Part shown: piece by piece, positions 32,678 to 40,178 of the stretch
How the letters are laid out: each line of letters starts with the position of its first letter
How positions within the stretch are numbered: the first letter of the stretch is position 1
Assembly: GCA_028284905.1 (NCBI GenBank)
Contig: JANQQU010000006.1
Span: 1 to 43,616, forward strand
DNA: 43,616 nt
Source: Calditrichia bacterium
GTDB lineage: Bacteria; Calditrichota; Calditrichia; RBG-13-44-9; J075
Reading direction: 5' to 3'
Position numbers and translations under genes: made by a program
The notes under the pieces: generated by a model
What the model was told of the DNA's origin: nothing
The model's input: the letters and a program-made list of their open reading frames with translations, nothing else
Database searches by the model: none

Positions 32678-34255
32678 ATGCAAAATGAAGCAAAACATTC
32701 CTTACCGGCGAATTCAATGCTGCGCGAGTTCCGGATTACCCGAGTGCTCGGCGCCGGCGGTTTTGGTATTACCTACCTGGCGGAAGACACTCACCTGAAG
32801 CGCAATGTCGCGATCAAGGAATACTTCCCTACTGAACTGGCCTGGCGGGAAGCCAGCACCAAGGTCGTTCCCCGCACTACACAAAACGAAGCGCCCTTTG
32901 TTAAAGGTGTGGAAAGCTTCATGAATGAAGCGCAGAAACTCGCCCGCTTCAAACATGCGAATATTGTGACGATCCATAACTTTTTTCCTGCCAATGGCAC
33001 CGCCTATTTTGTAATGCCCTATTACGAAGGAGAAAGCCTCGAGGAATATCTCCACCGGAAAAAGAAGCCCTTAAATGAAGCGGAAATTCTGAAGTTCGTC
33101 CGCCCAATCCTGAATGGCCTGGAAGCGGTTCATAAAGAGAAAATTCTTCATCGGGATATTACCCCGGGTAATATCTACCTGAGAAATTCCGGTGATCCGC
33201 TGTTAATAGACTTTGGCGCAGCACGGGTGGCGGTCGGTAAAGCCAGCCGTAGCCTGACGATGGTACTGACCCAGGGATATGCCCCTATGGAGCAGTACAA
33301 TGAGAAGGGAGAGCGGCAGGGGCCCTGGAGCGACCTTTACGCACTTGGGGCGGTTATGTATCACTGTATTTCCGGAAACCCGCCTCCACCGGCGCCGGAA
33401 CGTCTGGTGGAAATTTATGGCGAAAATGACCCTTATAAAAAAGCGATAGATATCGGCAAAGGGAAATATAGCGAGGATTTCCTCAATGCTATTGACCGTG
33501 CCCTGGAAGTAAAGACCGTTGCGCCCCGCCCACAGAATGTTGCGGAAATGCGTAAGCTCATCGGAAAAGAAAAAACCGCCGTTACACCTCCGGTCGCGCC
33601 TCCGCCCCCGGAGCCAGTGAAAGCCGCTGGCGGCAAAATCTGGAAGGTCGCAACTATCCTCTTTGCCATCATGGCAGCAATCCTTGGCGTTACGACCTAC
33701 GAAGGATATGATGAAGCAGAGCGCTGGGAAAGTAACTACTGGAGCGCTAATTACGAGAAGCGGGAGCTTACCAACAACGTCAGTTCGTTGAATGATGAGC
33801 TGGAGAAGATCAAGGAAGAGAATCAAAACTTACAGGGGCGGAAAATTTCCTATCCACGAATAACGACTTATCCGTTAACCCTGACCAAAATCGAATTTGC
33901 CAGCTGGGACGGCAACAATCTGGTCAATAGCTATGGGAATACGCTTTACTCTAATAATCTGAATTACATTTCACCAAGAATTCATTATTCGACCAATATT
34001 TTCTTTAGCGCCGGCAACAAGGATATCTATGTGAAACTTTATCTTCCCAACGGCACACTTTCTACCGGCAGTACCTCTCCAGCCGGATATAGCTACAAGT
34101 CGTCTTTATATATCGGCACTAACAGCACAAATAAAATGCTCGAATTAACCCGCTGGGGCACCGATAGCGGCGGCTATTTTGATCGTGGCTGGTATCGCTT
34201 TGAAGTATGGTATAACGGCGGTTGCATCGGCACCGCATCCTTTTTTGTCAATTAG
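32678..34255 (+). CDS. Membrane Ser/Thr protein kinase with periplasmic beta-rich domain (kinase 1)
   Basis: This is a 525-residue Hanks-type kinase. The kinase domain covers about 15-285: glycine loop GAGGFG (25-30), Lys47 in VAIKEYF, HRDITPGN (158-165), IDFGAAR (Asp178) and GYAPMEQY. Thr162 replaces the usual catalytic-loop Lys; HRDxS/T variants are known in active bacterial kinases, so I do not call it dead. A Pro-rich linker leads to a membrane helix (about 321-341), a short coiled coil (LNDELEKIKEENQNLQ) and a periplasmic beta-rich domain (about 390-525) of a type I do not recognise. This part could sense an envelope signal. It lies directly upstream of a second, related kinase. Confidence 0.93.
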   Translation: MQNEAKHSLPANSMLREFRITRVLGAGGFGITYLAEDTHLKRNVAIKEYFPTELAWREASTKVVPRTTQNEAPFVKGVESFMNEAQKLARFKHANIVTIHNFFPANGTAYFVMPYYEGESLEEYLHRKKKPLNEAEILKFVRPILNGLEAVHKEKILHRDITPGNIYLRNSGDPLLIDFGAARVAVGKASRSLTMVLTQGYAPMEQYNEKGERQGPWSDLYALGAVMYHCISGNPPPPAPERLVEIYGENDPYKKAIDIGKGKYSEDFLNAIDRALEVKTVAPRPQNVAEMRKLIGKEKTAVTPPVAPPPPEPVKAAGGKIWKVATILFAIMAAILGVTTYEGYDEAERWESNYWSANYEKRELTNNVSSLNDELEKIKEENQNLQGRKISYPRITTYPLTLTKIEFASWDGNNLVNSYGNTLYSNNLNYISPRIHYSTNIFFSAGNKDIYVKLYLPNGTLSTGSTSPAGYSYKSSLYIGTNSTNKMLELTRWGTDSGGYFDRGWYRFEVWYNGGCIGTASFFVN

Positions 34256-34308
34256 CAAGGTCCGGATCGGACAATATTTTATGTTCGCAAAAAGAACGAA
34301 CGATTTTT

Positions 34309-35967
34309 ATGCCAGATAATCATATACATGCACTCCCGGTCGGCAGTCGGCTGCGGGAGTATGAAATTCTTCGGGTGCTCGGCGTCGGTGGCTTTGGCAT
34401 CACTTACCAGGCCAGGGATACCAATCTGCAGCGCAACGTCGCCATCAAGGAATATTTCCCCAGTGAACTGGCCGGCAGAGATGGCGCCAGCAGTCGTATT
34501 GTTCCCCGCTCAGAAAAACAGGAATCGCTGTTCGTAGAAGGTGTGACCGGTTTTATCGAAGAAGCACGGGCCATTGCCCGCTTTAGCCACCCGAATATTG
34601 TGCGCGTGCTGAACTTTTTTTCGGCCAATGGCACCGCCTATTTTGTAATGGAGTTTATCGAAGGGGAAAGCCTGCAGCAGTTGATCAACTGTCAGGGCAC
34701 CCCAATGCCGGAAGCGCAGCTGGAAGAGATACTGCGCGCCGTGCTGGAAGGCCTGAAAGTTGTTCACGAACAAGGGATGCTTCATCGGGACATCAAGCCG
34801 GACAACATCTATTTACCAAAGCACGGACCGGCGATATTAATTGATTTTGGGGCAGCACGTTACGCTGTCGGAAAGGCAACCAAAAGTCTTTCTCTTGTTC
34901 TCACGGAAGGATATGCGCCTTATGAGCAGTATCAAAGCGATGGCCGCCGCCAAGGTCCCTGGACCGATCTCTACGCACTGGCCGGCACGCTTTACACTTG
35001 TATCACCGGGAAAGTGCCGCCGAAAGCACCGGACCGGGCAGGCTTCGATGATGCTCCCGATCCCTTCCAGCCAGTCAGTAAATTAGCAGCCGGGCAATAT
35101 AAAACCAGTCTGCTGGCAGCGATTGATGCAGCGATGACTTTTTCTTTCCGAAAGCGCCCGAAAACCATCGAAGCCTTTGAAACGCTGATTGAAAAAGTGC
35201 ACCAACCCTCTCCACCGCCAGCAACGCCACCGGCAGAAACAACTGCGACTGAGGAAAGTTATTACGAAGAAGCATTTAGCGCGGATGACTTTATCGAGTT
35301 TTCCGCACCTCCGGCGCCTCCGGAGTATATGCTTCAACAGGAAGAGAGTGTGCCGCCTCCCCCGCCAAAACCGAAAGAGAAGGCAATGCCGAAGCGGGTA
35401 AAGGAAAAAGTGGCGAAGCAAAAACCTCCTCTTTCAGCGCCGAATGCGCGCCTGAAAAATATTGCCATCGTTTTTGGTGCTATCATACTTATTGCGGCAA
35501 TTTGGAATATTTCCCGGCAACCGGCAACATCATCTGCGGGAAATGTAACTTCCCCACCGGCGGAAAATCGGGCGTCTTTATCCAATGCAGATGTGCGGGA
35601 TTTCGTGGAGCGATATGTTTCCGTCGCCAATGCCGGTAATATTTTCTTTATGCTGAATATGTATCATGATCGGGTGAAGTTCTATGACAAAGGATTTGTC
35701 AGTAAAACCTATATTGAGAAAGATAAACTGAATTATTACAAACGCTGGCCAATCGTCAACTATCGTTTGGATGGCGGCATAGATGTTCGTTCGGGTAGCT
35801 CTCAGGATAGCCGGCGGGCAGTTTTCAAAATTAATTTTTTAGTGCGCAATGACGCCGAGAACCGCCAGGTTCGCGGACAGGCGGAAAGTCAGCTGGAAGT
35901 TCGCCTGATTAATGGCGAGCTGAAAATTGTGGCAGAATCGCAAAAAGTACTGAAACGGGTTCAATAA
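34309..35967 (+). CDS. Membrane Ser/Thr protein kinase with periplasmic NTF2-like domain (kinase 2)
   Basis: This 552-residue Hanks-type kinase closely resembles kinase 1 in its N-terminal lobe (GFGITYQARD, VAIKEYFPSELAGR, FFSANGTAYFVM). Catalytic motifs are standard: GVGGFG, Lys47, HRDIKPDN (159-166), IDFGAAR and GYAPYEQY. A long Pro/Glu-rich and then basic linker (about 300-380) precedes one membrane helix (about 384-402). The periplasmic part (about 430-552, DVRDFVERYVSVANAGN, FYDKGFVSKTY) has the look of an NTF2/SnoaL-like alpha+beta barrel. The frame opens upstream at 34222, but the ATG at 34309 gives the same N-terminus as kinase 1. The ribosome binding site is weak. The two kinases probably arose by tandem duplication with new sensor domains. 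Confidence 0.93.
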   Translation: MPDNHIHALPVGSRLREYEILRVLGVGGFGITYQARDTNLQRNVAIKEYFPSELAGRDGASSRIVPRSEKQESLFVEGVTGFIEEARAIARFSHPNIVRVLNFFSANGTAYFVMEFIEGESLQQLINCQGTPMPEAQLEEILRAVLEGLKVVHEQGMLHRDIKPDNIYLPKHGPAILIDFGAARYAVGKATKSLSLVLTEGYAPYEQYQSDGRRQGPWTDLYALAGTLYTCITGKVPPKAPDRAGFDDAPDPFQPVSKLAAGQYKTSLLAAIDAAMTFSFRKRPKTIEAFETLIEKVHQPSPPPATPPAETTATEESYYEEAFSADDFIEFSAPPAPPEYMLQQEESVPPPPPKPKEKAMPKRVKEKVAKQKPPLSAPNARLKNIAIVFGAIILIAAIWNISRQPATSSAGNVTSPPAENRASLSNADVRDFVERYVSVANAGNIFFMLNMYHDRVKFYDKGFVSKTYIEKDKLNYYKRWPIVNYRLDGGIDVRSGSSQDSRRAVFKINFLVRNDAENRQVRGQAESQLEVRLINGELKIVAESQKVLKRVQ

Positions 35968-35969
35968 AC

Positions 35970-36704
35970 TTGCGCCGGATAATTGTATTAATCAGTTTTA
36001 TTTGTTTATTTTGGGTTGATATCTCCGGAGATGCGGCACTTCCGGAAAAGCCTTTTCTGATCGCGATCGACGTCGGTCATACCCAATCGAGTCGCGGCGC
36101 CATTAGCGCCAGAGGAAAGGGAGAATTTGATTTTAACCGGACGTTTGCCAGGGAGTTGCAAGCAGTATTGACGGACAGCGGTGGTATTGAGACTGTCCTC
36201 ATCAACGCAAACGGAAAAATTGGCAGCCTGCAGCAACGGACTGCCGATGCCGGGAAAGCCGGGGCGGATTTCTTTCTTTCCATCCACCATGATTCCGCCC
36301 AGCCGAAATATTTTTCCAGCTGGAAATATAACGGCAAACAACATCGCTATAGCGACAATTTTCAGGGCTATTCTATCTTTTATTCGGAAAAGAATATTGC
36401 CCCGCAAAAGAGTTTCAGATTTGGGCAGTTGCTGGGAGGCCATTTACAAGAGAACGGTTTTAGCTATACCGATCATCATGCGGAAGCCATTGCCGGAGAA
36501 AACCGGCCATTGGTAGATGCAGAAAAAGGCGTTTACCGCTTCGATGACCTGATTGTGCTGAAAACCGCGCAAACCCCTGCAATACTGCTGGAATGCGGGG
36601 TTATCGTTAACCGGGATGAGGAACTGCTTCTTTCCGACCCGGCGTATCGTCGAAAAATGCAGCTGGCTGTTCTCGCTGCTTTTCAGCAGTATTTAGAGAA
36701 ATAA
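35970..36704 (+). CDS. Secreted N-acetylmuramoyl-L-alanine amidase (Amidase_3)
   Basis: This 244-residue zinc amidase cuts the bond between MurNAc and the stem peptide of peptidoglycan. A short signal peptide (MRRIIVLISFICLFWVDISG) is followed directly by the catalytic domain. Zinc ligands are His37 (DVGHTQ), Glu52 (GKGEFDFN) and His106 (FLSIHHDS), and the catalytic Glu is Glu208 (LLECGVIVN). There is no AMIN or SPOR targeting domain and no visible autoinhibitory helix, so control must come from elsewhere. The start is TTG at 35970, 2 bases after the kinase 2 stop; no better start preserves the signal peptide. This tight coupling ties cell-wall hydrolysis to the kinase module. Confidence 0.92.
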   Translation: MRRIIVLISFICLFWVDISGDAALPEKPFLIAIDVGHTQSSRGAISARGKGEFDFNRTFARELQAVLTDSGGIETVLINANGKIGSLQQRTADAGKAGADFFLSIHHDSAQPKYFSSWKYNGKQHRYSDNFQGYSIFYSEKNIAPQKSFRFGQLLGGHLQENGFSYTDHHAEAIAGENRPLVDAEKGVYRFDDLIVLKTAQTPAILLECGVIVNRDEELLLSDPAYRRKMQLAVLAAFQQYLEK

Positions 36705-36719
36705 TCCGAGGAGTTTTTA

Positions 36720-38096
36720 ATGAGAAGTTATCTGCTGATTATAATCTTGTCTTTCTTACCTTTCTCCCTGTTGGCCCAGGAAGCTACCATAGAGATGCGC
36801 CTTAGCGATGCGGGTAATCTGGCGTTCACCTGGCAATCCAATGGCGCTGCACCGGACGCTGTAAAGATATCCGCGGGCAATACCGTATTATTCGAGGATT
36901 CCATCCATAATGCAACACAGCTGGAAAACTATATCCTCTTTCTGCTCGATACCAGCAATTCGATGAATCGGCCTTTCCGCCAGGGTATTAAAGCGTATCT
37001 CAAGAATACTTTGCAGCAATTACCGACCGGCTACCAGGTAGCGCTGGCTACTTTCGATGACAGTCTGCGGGTAATCAACAGTTTTACCGATAGCGACTCC
37101 CTGCTTTCGTCCCAGGTAGATGAGATCACCACCGGCAGGAAGCGCACCGAGCTTTTTGGCTGGCTGGTAAAAAGCATCGATCATTTTCCGGCGCGGACGG
37201 ATATCAATAAAATTGTCGTGGTATTTTCCGACGGCAAAACCACCGATATCGCCTACGACCATGCTGCTGTCGTGGCAAAGGCGAAAGCGGCTCAGGTCAG
37301 TATTTTTTCCGCAGCATATCTGAATCTGCCGGAAGACCAGTATCTCCGCCGCCTGTCCGATGATACCGGCGGCTATTTTGAGCGGGCGAGCAGCAGCCAC
37401 GCGCTGGCAGATCGTTTTAATGAACAGTTATTTGCCTCCGCGCGATACCAGGGCAGCAGCTCCGTCGATCTCACCAAAACAGATGGCAGTCTGGACGGCG
37501 AGCAAACCATCACCTATGCGCTGACTTTCCCGGATGGCAGCGTTCAAAGCGAAAATTTCACCCATACTTTTGAGGCTGCACAACCACCGGCCTGGCTGGG
37601 AATCGGTGGCGGCGCACTTTTACTGGCGCTACTGCTGCTTTTCTGGTTTATGCGTAAACGCAAACAAACAGAAGCCCCGGCAAGTGATGGCGAAGAAGCG
37701 CCGGCAGTCGATTTTTCCTGCCCGGCCTGTGATGCGACACTGCCGCCGAATGCCACTCAATGCCCGAAATGCGGTAGTCCTATCGATGCAGACTTATCCG
37801 CCCTCGCCTGGCTGGAAGAAGCGAAGGGAAACACCCATCCGATCAAAACAACTTCCTGCAAAATTGGCGCTTTGGGAAACAACGAAATTGTTTTAAATTA
37901 TGAGAAAATCAGCCGTAATCATGCGATTATCGATTTCAAGGACGGCCGCTTTATTTTAACCGACCGTAACTCTGCGAATGGCACTTTTGTGAATGATAAA
38001 CGGGTAAACAGCACAGAGTTGAATCATGAAGATATCGTTCGATTCGCCAATCTTCATTTTCAATTTCTGATTAATCCGTTGATAAAACGCTCCTGA
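36720..38096 (+). CDS. Periplasmic vWA protein with membrane helix, zinc ribbon and FHA domain
   Basis: This is a 458-residue protein. A signal peptide (about 1-19) is followed by a vWA domain (about 70-250) with an intact metal-ion-dependent adhesion site: Asp77-Thr-Ser79-Asn-Ser81 (DTSNS), and a later VVVFSDGKTTD motif. One membrane helix (about 292-312, WLGIGGGALLLALLLLFWFM) leads to the cytoplasm. A zinc ribbon (Cys334, Cys337, Cys348, Cys351) and an FHA domain (about 380-445, EKISRNHAII, DRNSANGTFVND) follow. It could couple a periplasmic protein ligand to a phosphothreonine partner inside the cell. A GAGGAG site precedes the ATG, 15 bases after the amidase stop. Confidence 0.92.
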   Translation: MRSYLLIIILSFLPFSLLAQEATIEMRLSDAGNLAFTWQSNGAAPDAVKISAGNTVLFEDSIHNATQLENYILFLLDTSNSMNRPFRQGIKAYLKNTLQQLPTGYQVALATFDDSLRVINSFTDSDSLLSSQVDEITTGRKRTELFGWLVKSIDHFPARTDINKIVVVFSDGKTTDIAYDHAAVVAKAKAAQVSIFSAAYLNLPEDQYLRRLSDDTGGYFERASSSHALADRFNEQLFASARYQGSSSVDLTKTDGSLDGEQTITYALTFPDGSVQSENFTHTFEAAQPPAWLGIGGGALLLALLLLFWFMRKRKQTEAPASDGEEAPAVDFSCPACDATLPPNATQCPKCGSPIDADLSALAWLEEAKGNTHPIKTTSCKIGALGNNEIVLNYEKISRNHAIIDFKDGRFILTDRNSANGTFVNDKRVNSTELNHEDIVRFANLHFQFLINPLIKRS

Positions 38097-38125
38097 TAAA
38101 CAGGACGATAGCAAAGGAGGGCATC

Positions 38126-38536
38126 ATGAGTTATTGTACTATCGGCCGCCGGGATGTCGGCACTGCAGCAATATTGATAGACGACAGTACCGTCTCTTCC
38201 CGCCATGCGGTGATCTACCGAAATGCGAATGGGAATGCCTGCATCCGCGACGAAGGCAGCCGGAACGGCACGCTGATCCGCCGCGGACAACAATATCTGC
38301 CGGTGAAGAGCGAAGAAGAAATTTTTCCCGGAGACCAGGTTTATTTTGGCAAAGCAATGCTCAGCTATGATTATCTGGTAAATGGATTAAAAGAGTGGCA
38401 AAGCGGCCGAAAAGTGGCGCCGTATGAGCCTCAGACGCCGGAAGAAAAGAACATGATCCGCTGTTTTAATTGTGCGAAACCGGTTTCAAACATGCAGAAA
38501 CGCTGCCCCCATTGTGGCGAAGATTTGACACTTTAA
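38126..38536 (+). CDS. Small FHA-zinc ribbon protein
   Basis: This 136-residue soluble protein has an FHA domain filling residues 1-90 (CTIGRRDVG, TVSSRHAVIY, DEGSRNGTLI) and a C-terminal zinc ribbon (CFNCAKPVSNMQKRCPHCGEDL). It has the same two modules as the cytoplasmic end of the vWA protein, in reverse order. It is probably a phosphothreonine-reading adaptor. A strong AAAGGAGGG site supports the start, and the stop is 12 bases from the start of the channel gene. Confidence 0.92.
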   Translation: MSYCTIGRRDVGTAAILIDDSTVSSRHAVIYRNANGNACIRDEGSRNGTLIRRGQQYLPVKSEEEIFPGDQVYFGKAMLSYDYLVNGLKEWQSGRKVAPYEPQTPEEKNMIRCFNCAKPVSNMQKRCPHCGEDLTL

Positions 38537-38548
38537 GAGGAAATGAAA

Positions 38549-39313
38549 ATGAAGAACAAACAATTGAGCCGCGGCATGATTGCCTGGATCATGATCGGTG
38601 TGGCAATTGCCTTTCTGGTTGTCTCCCACTTTCTCCCTTTAGGCGATAATCTGAAAATGATTATCTTCGATTATGGCGGTGATACTTATCCCTTTTCGAT
38701 TCAGAACATTATGTGGGTCGTCTTTTTTATCGGATTTGGCGAATTGTGGTATCGGGTGCAGTTGACCAACGCCCTCGGTGATGAGCTCAGCAACAAGCTG
38801 CTGCCGGAAGATGACCATGCCGTACTGACCCCGAAAGACCTGGGAGAATACTTCCGGAAGGTGAAGGACAAAGACGATAGCGGCCTGGCCGGCTTGATTA
38901 AAAGTTTGATTATGCAATTCCAGACATCTCACTCTATCGAGCAGACGCATTCCATGCTCAATTCTCAAATTGAACTGAAGAACTCCCTGATGGATGTTCG
39001 CTACAGCTTCATCCGTTACATCGTCTGGCTGATTCCCACCCTTGGTTTTATCGGTACGGTGATTGGTATTGCCCTGGCGCTTGCTTATGCCGGTGATCCA
39101 TCCACCGACCCCAGTGCGCCGGAATTCCTCGGGGTATTGACCCAAAAACTTGGTGTCGCCTTCTACACCACCCTGGTCGCCCTGGTGATGAGCGGTATTC
39201 TGGTATTTGTAATGCACATTGTGCAGGCAAAGGAAGAAGAGCAGATTTTAAAAGAAGGGAAATATTGCCTGGATAATTTTATTAATCGTTTATATGTAGA
39301 TCGTAGCAAGTAA
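38549..39313 (+). CDS. MotA/TolQ/ExbB-family ion channel protein
   Basis: This 254-residue membrane protein has four helices: about 10-28, 46-64, 149-173 and 196-222. The last two hold the family core: the signature IPTLGFIGTVIGIALALAYA followed by TQKLGVAFYTTLVALVMSGIL, and then a cytoplasmic amphipathic tail. In ExbB, TolQ, MotA and ZorA these helices line the proton or sodium pathway of a pentamer around a dimer of a single-helix partner. The large loop between helices 2 and 3 (about 85 residues) is cytoplasmic. I chose the ATG at 38549 because GAGG lies 8 bases before it; the ATG at 38543 is too close. The likely partner is encoded at 31849-32625 in the same cluster. Confidence 0.9.
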   Translation: MKNKQLSRGMIAWIMIGVAIAFLVVSHFLPLGDNLKMIIFDYGGDTYPFSIQNIMWVVFFIGFGELWYRVQLTNALGDELSNKLLPEDDHAVLTPKDLGEYFRKVKDKDDSGLAGLIKSLIMQFQTSHSIEQTHSMLNSQIELKNSLMDVRYSFIRYIVWLIPTLGFIGTVIGIALALAYAGDPSTDPSAPEFLGVLTQKLGVAFYTTLVALVMSGILVFVMHIVQAKEEEQILKEGKYCLDNFINRLYVDRSK

Positions 39314-39382
39314 GCGATGGCCAATTGGTTATATCTTGCCTCGAATACTAAAACATTTTACGCTTCCCAGGTTTAATGGAAC

Positions 39383-39443
39383 CGTTGTTCGTTGTCCGTT
39401 CTTCGAATTTCGAACAACGAGCAACGATCAACGATCAACGATC
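39383..39443. repeat. CAACGAT/CGTTGTTCG short-word inverted repeat
   Basis: CGTTGTTCG words (39383-39407) are followed by inverted CGAACAACG and three direct copies of CAACGAT. It lies in the 201-base gap between the channel gene and the next FHA gene and can fold into a hairpin. The word differs from all other repeats in the window. Confidence 0.75.
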
Positions 39444-39514
39444 AGAAATGATAATTTTCCGATATTGAATCAACGAATTACAAGTTTATTAATGTTTTCA
39501 GAAAGGAGTTTCTC

Positions 39515-40174
39515 ATGCCGATGGTACGATGCCCAGCCGGTGAACATTTTTATGATAACGAGCTTCACAAGGAATGCCCATATTGCCTGGATGAGAATTA
39601 TGTGCCGTCTCAATCCGGCGGTGGCGGTGGCCGCAAAACCGAGTTAAATCCCGGCATGGGCGAAAGCACTCCCCAGGGCGCGCAGCCAGGGAGAAAAACA
39701 GAGATTATTCCCGGTGGCAGTAGCGCCGGTAGCAGCGCCGCAGGCAAACCTTCCGGCGCGAAAACAGTGATGATTTCTCCCTCTTCCGGTAAATCCGATG
39801 AAGGCAGTGCGCCTGCTGATAGCGGCGGCCAGGAATTTAATCCGATGGTCGGTTGGCTGGTGATCGTCGAAGGTCCCGGTACAGGCAACGATCTGAAGAT
39901 CTACAATGGCTTCAATACGATTGGCCGTGGCAGCGGTAATCGCATCGTTCTCAACTTCGGTGATATGACTGTTACCGAAAATAAACATGCCAGCTTGTTA
40001 TACGATCATGAAGAGAACAAATTCTTCGTTGCCCATAACGAAGGAAAAGCGCTGACCAAGGTAAATGGCAAGCTCGTTGCCGGATTAACTGAATTAGCGG
40101 CATACGACAGAATCAAAATTGGTGAGACGATTGCAATGTTCGTCCCGCTTTGTGGCGATAACTTTACCTGGTAA
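39515..40174 (+). CDS. Cys-motif protein with repeated KTE sites and divergent FHA domain
   Basis: This is a 219-residue soluble protein. The N-terminus has a half zinc-ribbon-like motif (Cys6, Cys21, Cys24). A Gly/Ser-rich linker contains three evenly spaced threonine sites: GRKTEL (Thr42), GRKTEI (Thr62) and GAKTVM (Thr84). The C-terminal domain (about 108-215) has FHA texture (NTIGRGSGNRIVL, TVTENKHASLL, VNGKLVAG), but the usual SRxH and NGT are altered to TENKH and TKVNGK, so ligand binding may differ. The threonine sites are plausible kinase targets and FHA ligands, making it a switch protein; this is inference. A GAAAGGAG ribosome binding site supports the start. Confidence 0.82.
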   Translation: MPMVRCPAGEHFYDNELHKECPYCLDENYVPSQSGGGGGRKTELNPGMGESTPQGAQPGRKTEIIPGGSSAGSSAAGKPSGAKTVMISPSSGKSDEGSAPADSGGQEFNPMVGWLVIVEGPGTGNDLKIYNGFNTIGRGSGNRIVLNFGDMTVTENKHASLLYDHEENKFFVAHNEGKALTKVNGKLVAGLTELAAYDRIKIGETIAMFVPLCGDNFTW

Positions 40175-40178
40175 AAAC

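Noticed and set aside
33149-33172. Kinase 1 as a pseudokinase because of HRDIT
   Set aside because: Asp160, Asp178 and Lys47 are all present, and Ser/Thr at the HRDxK position is found in active bacterial kinases.
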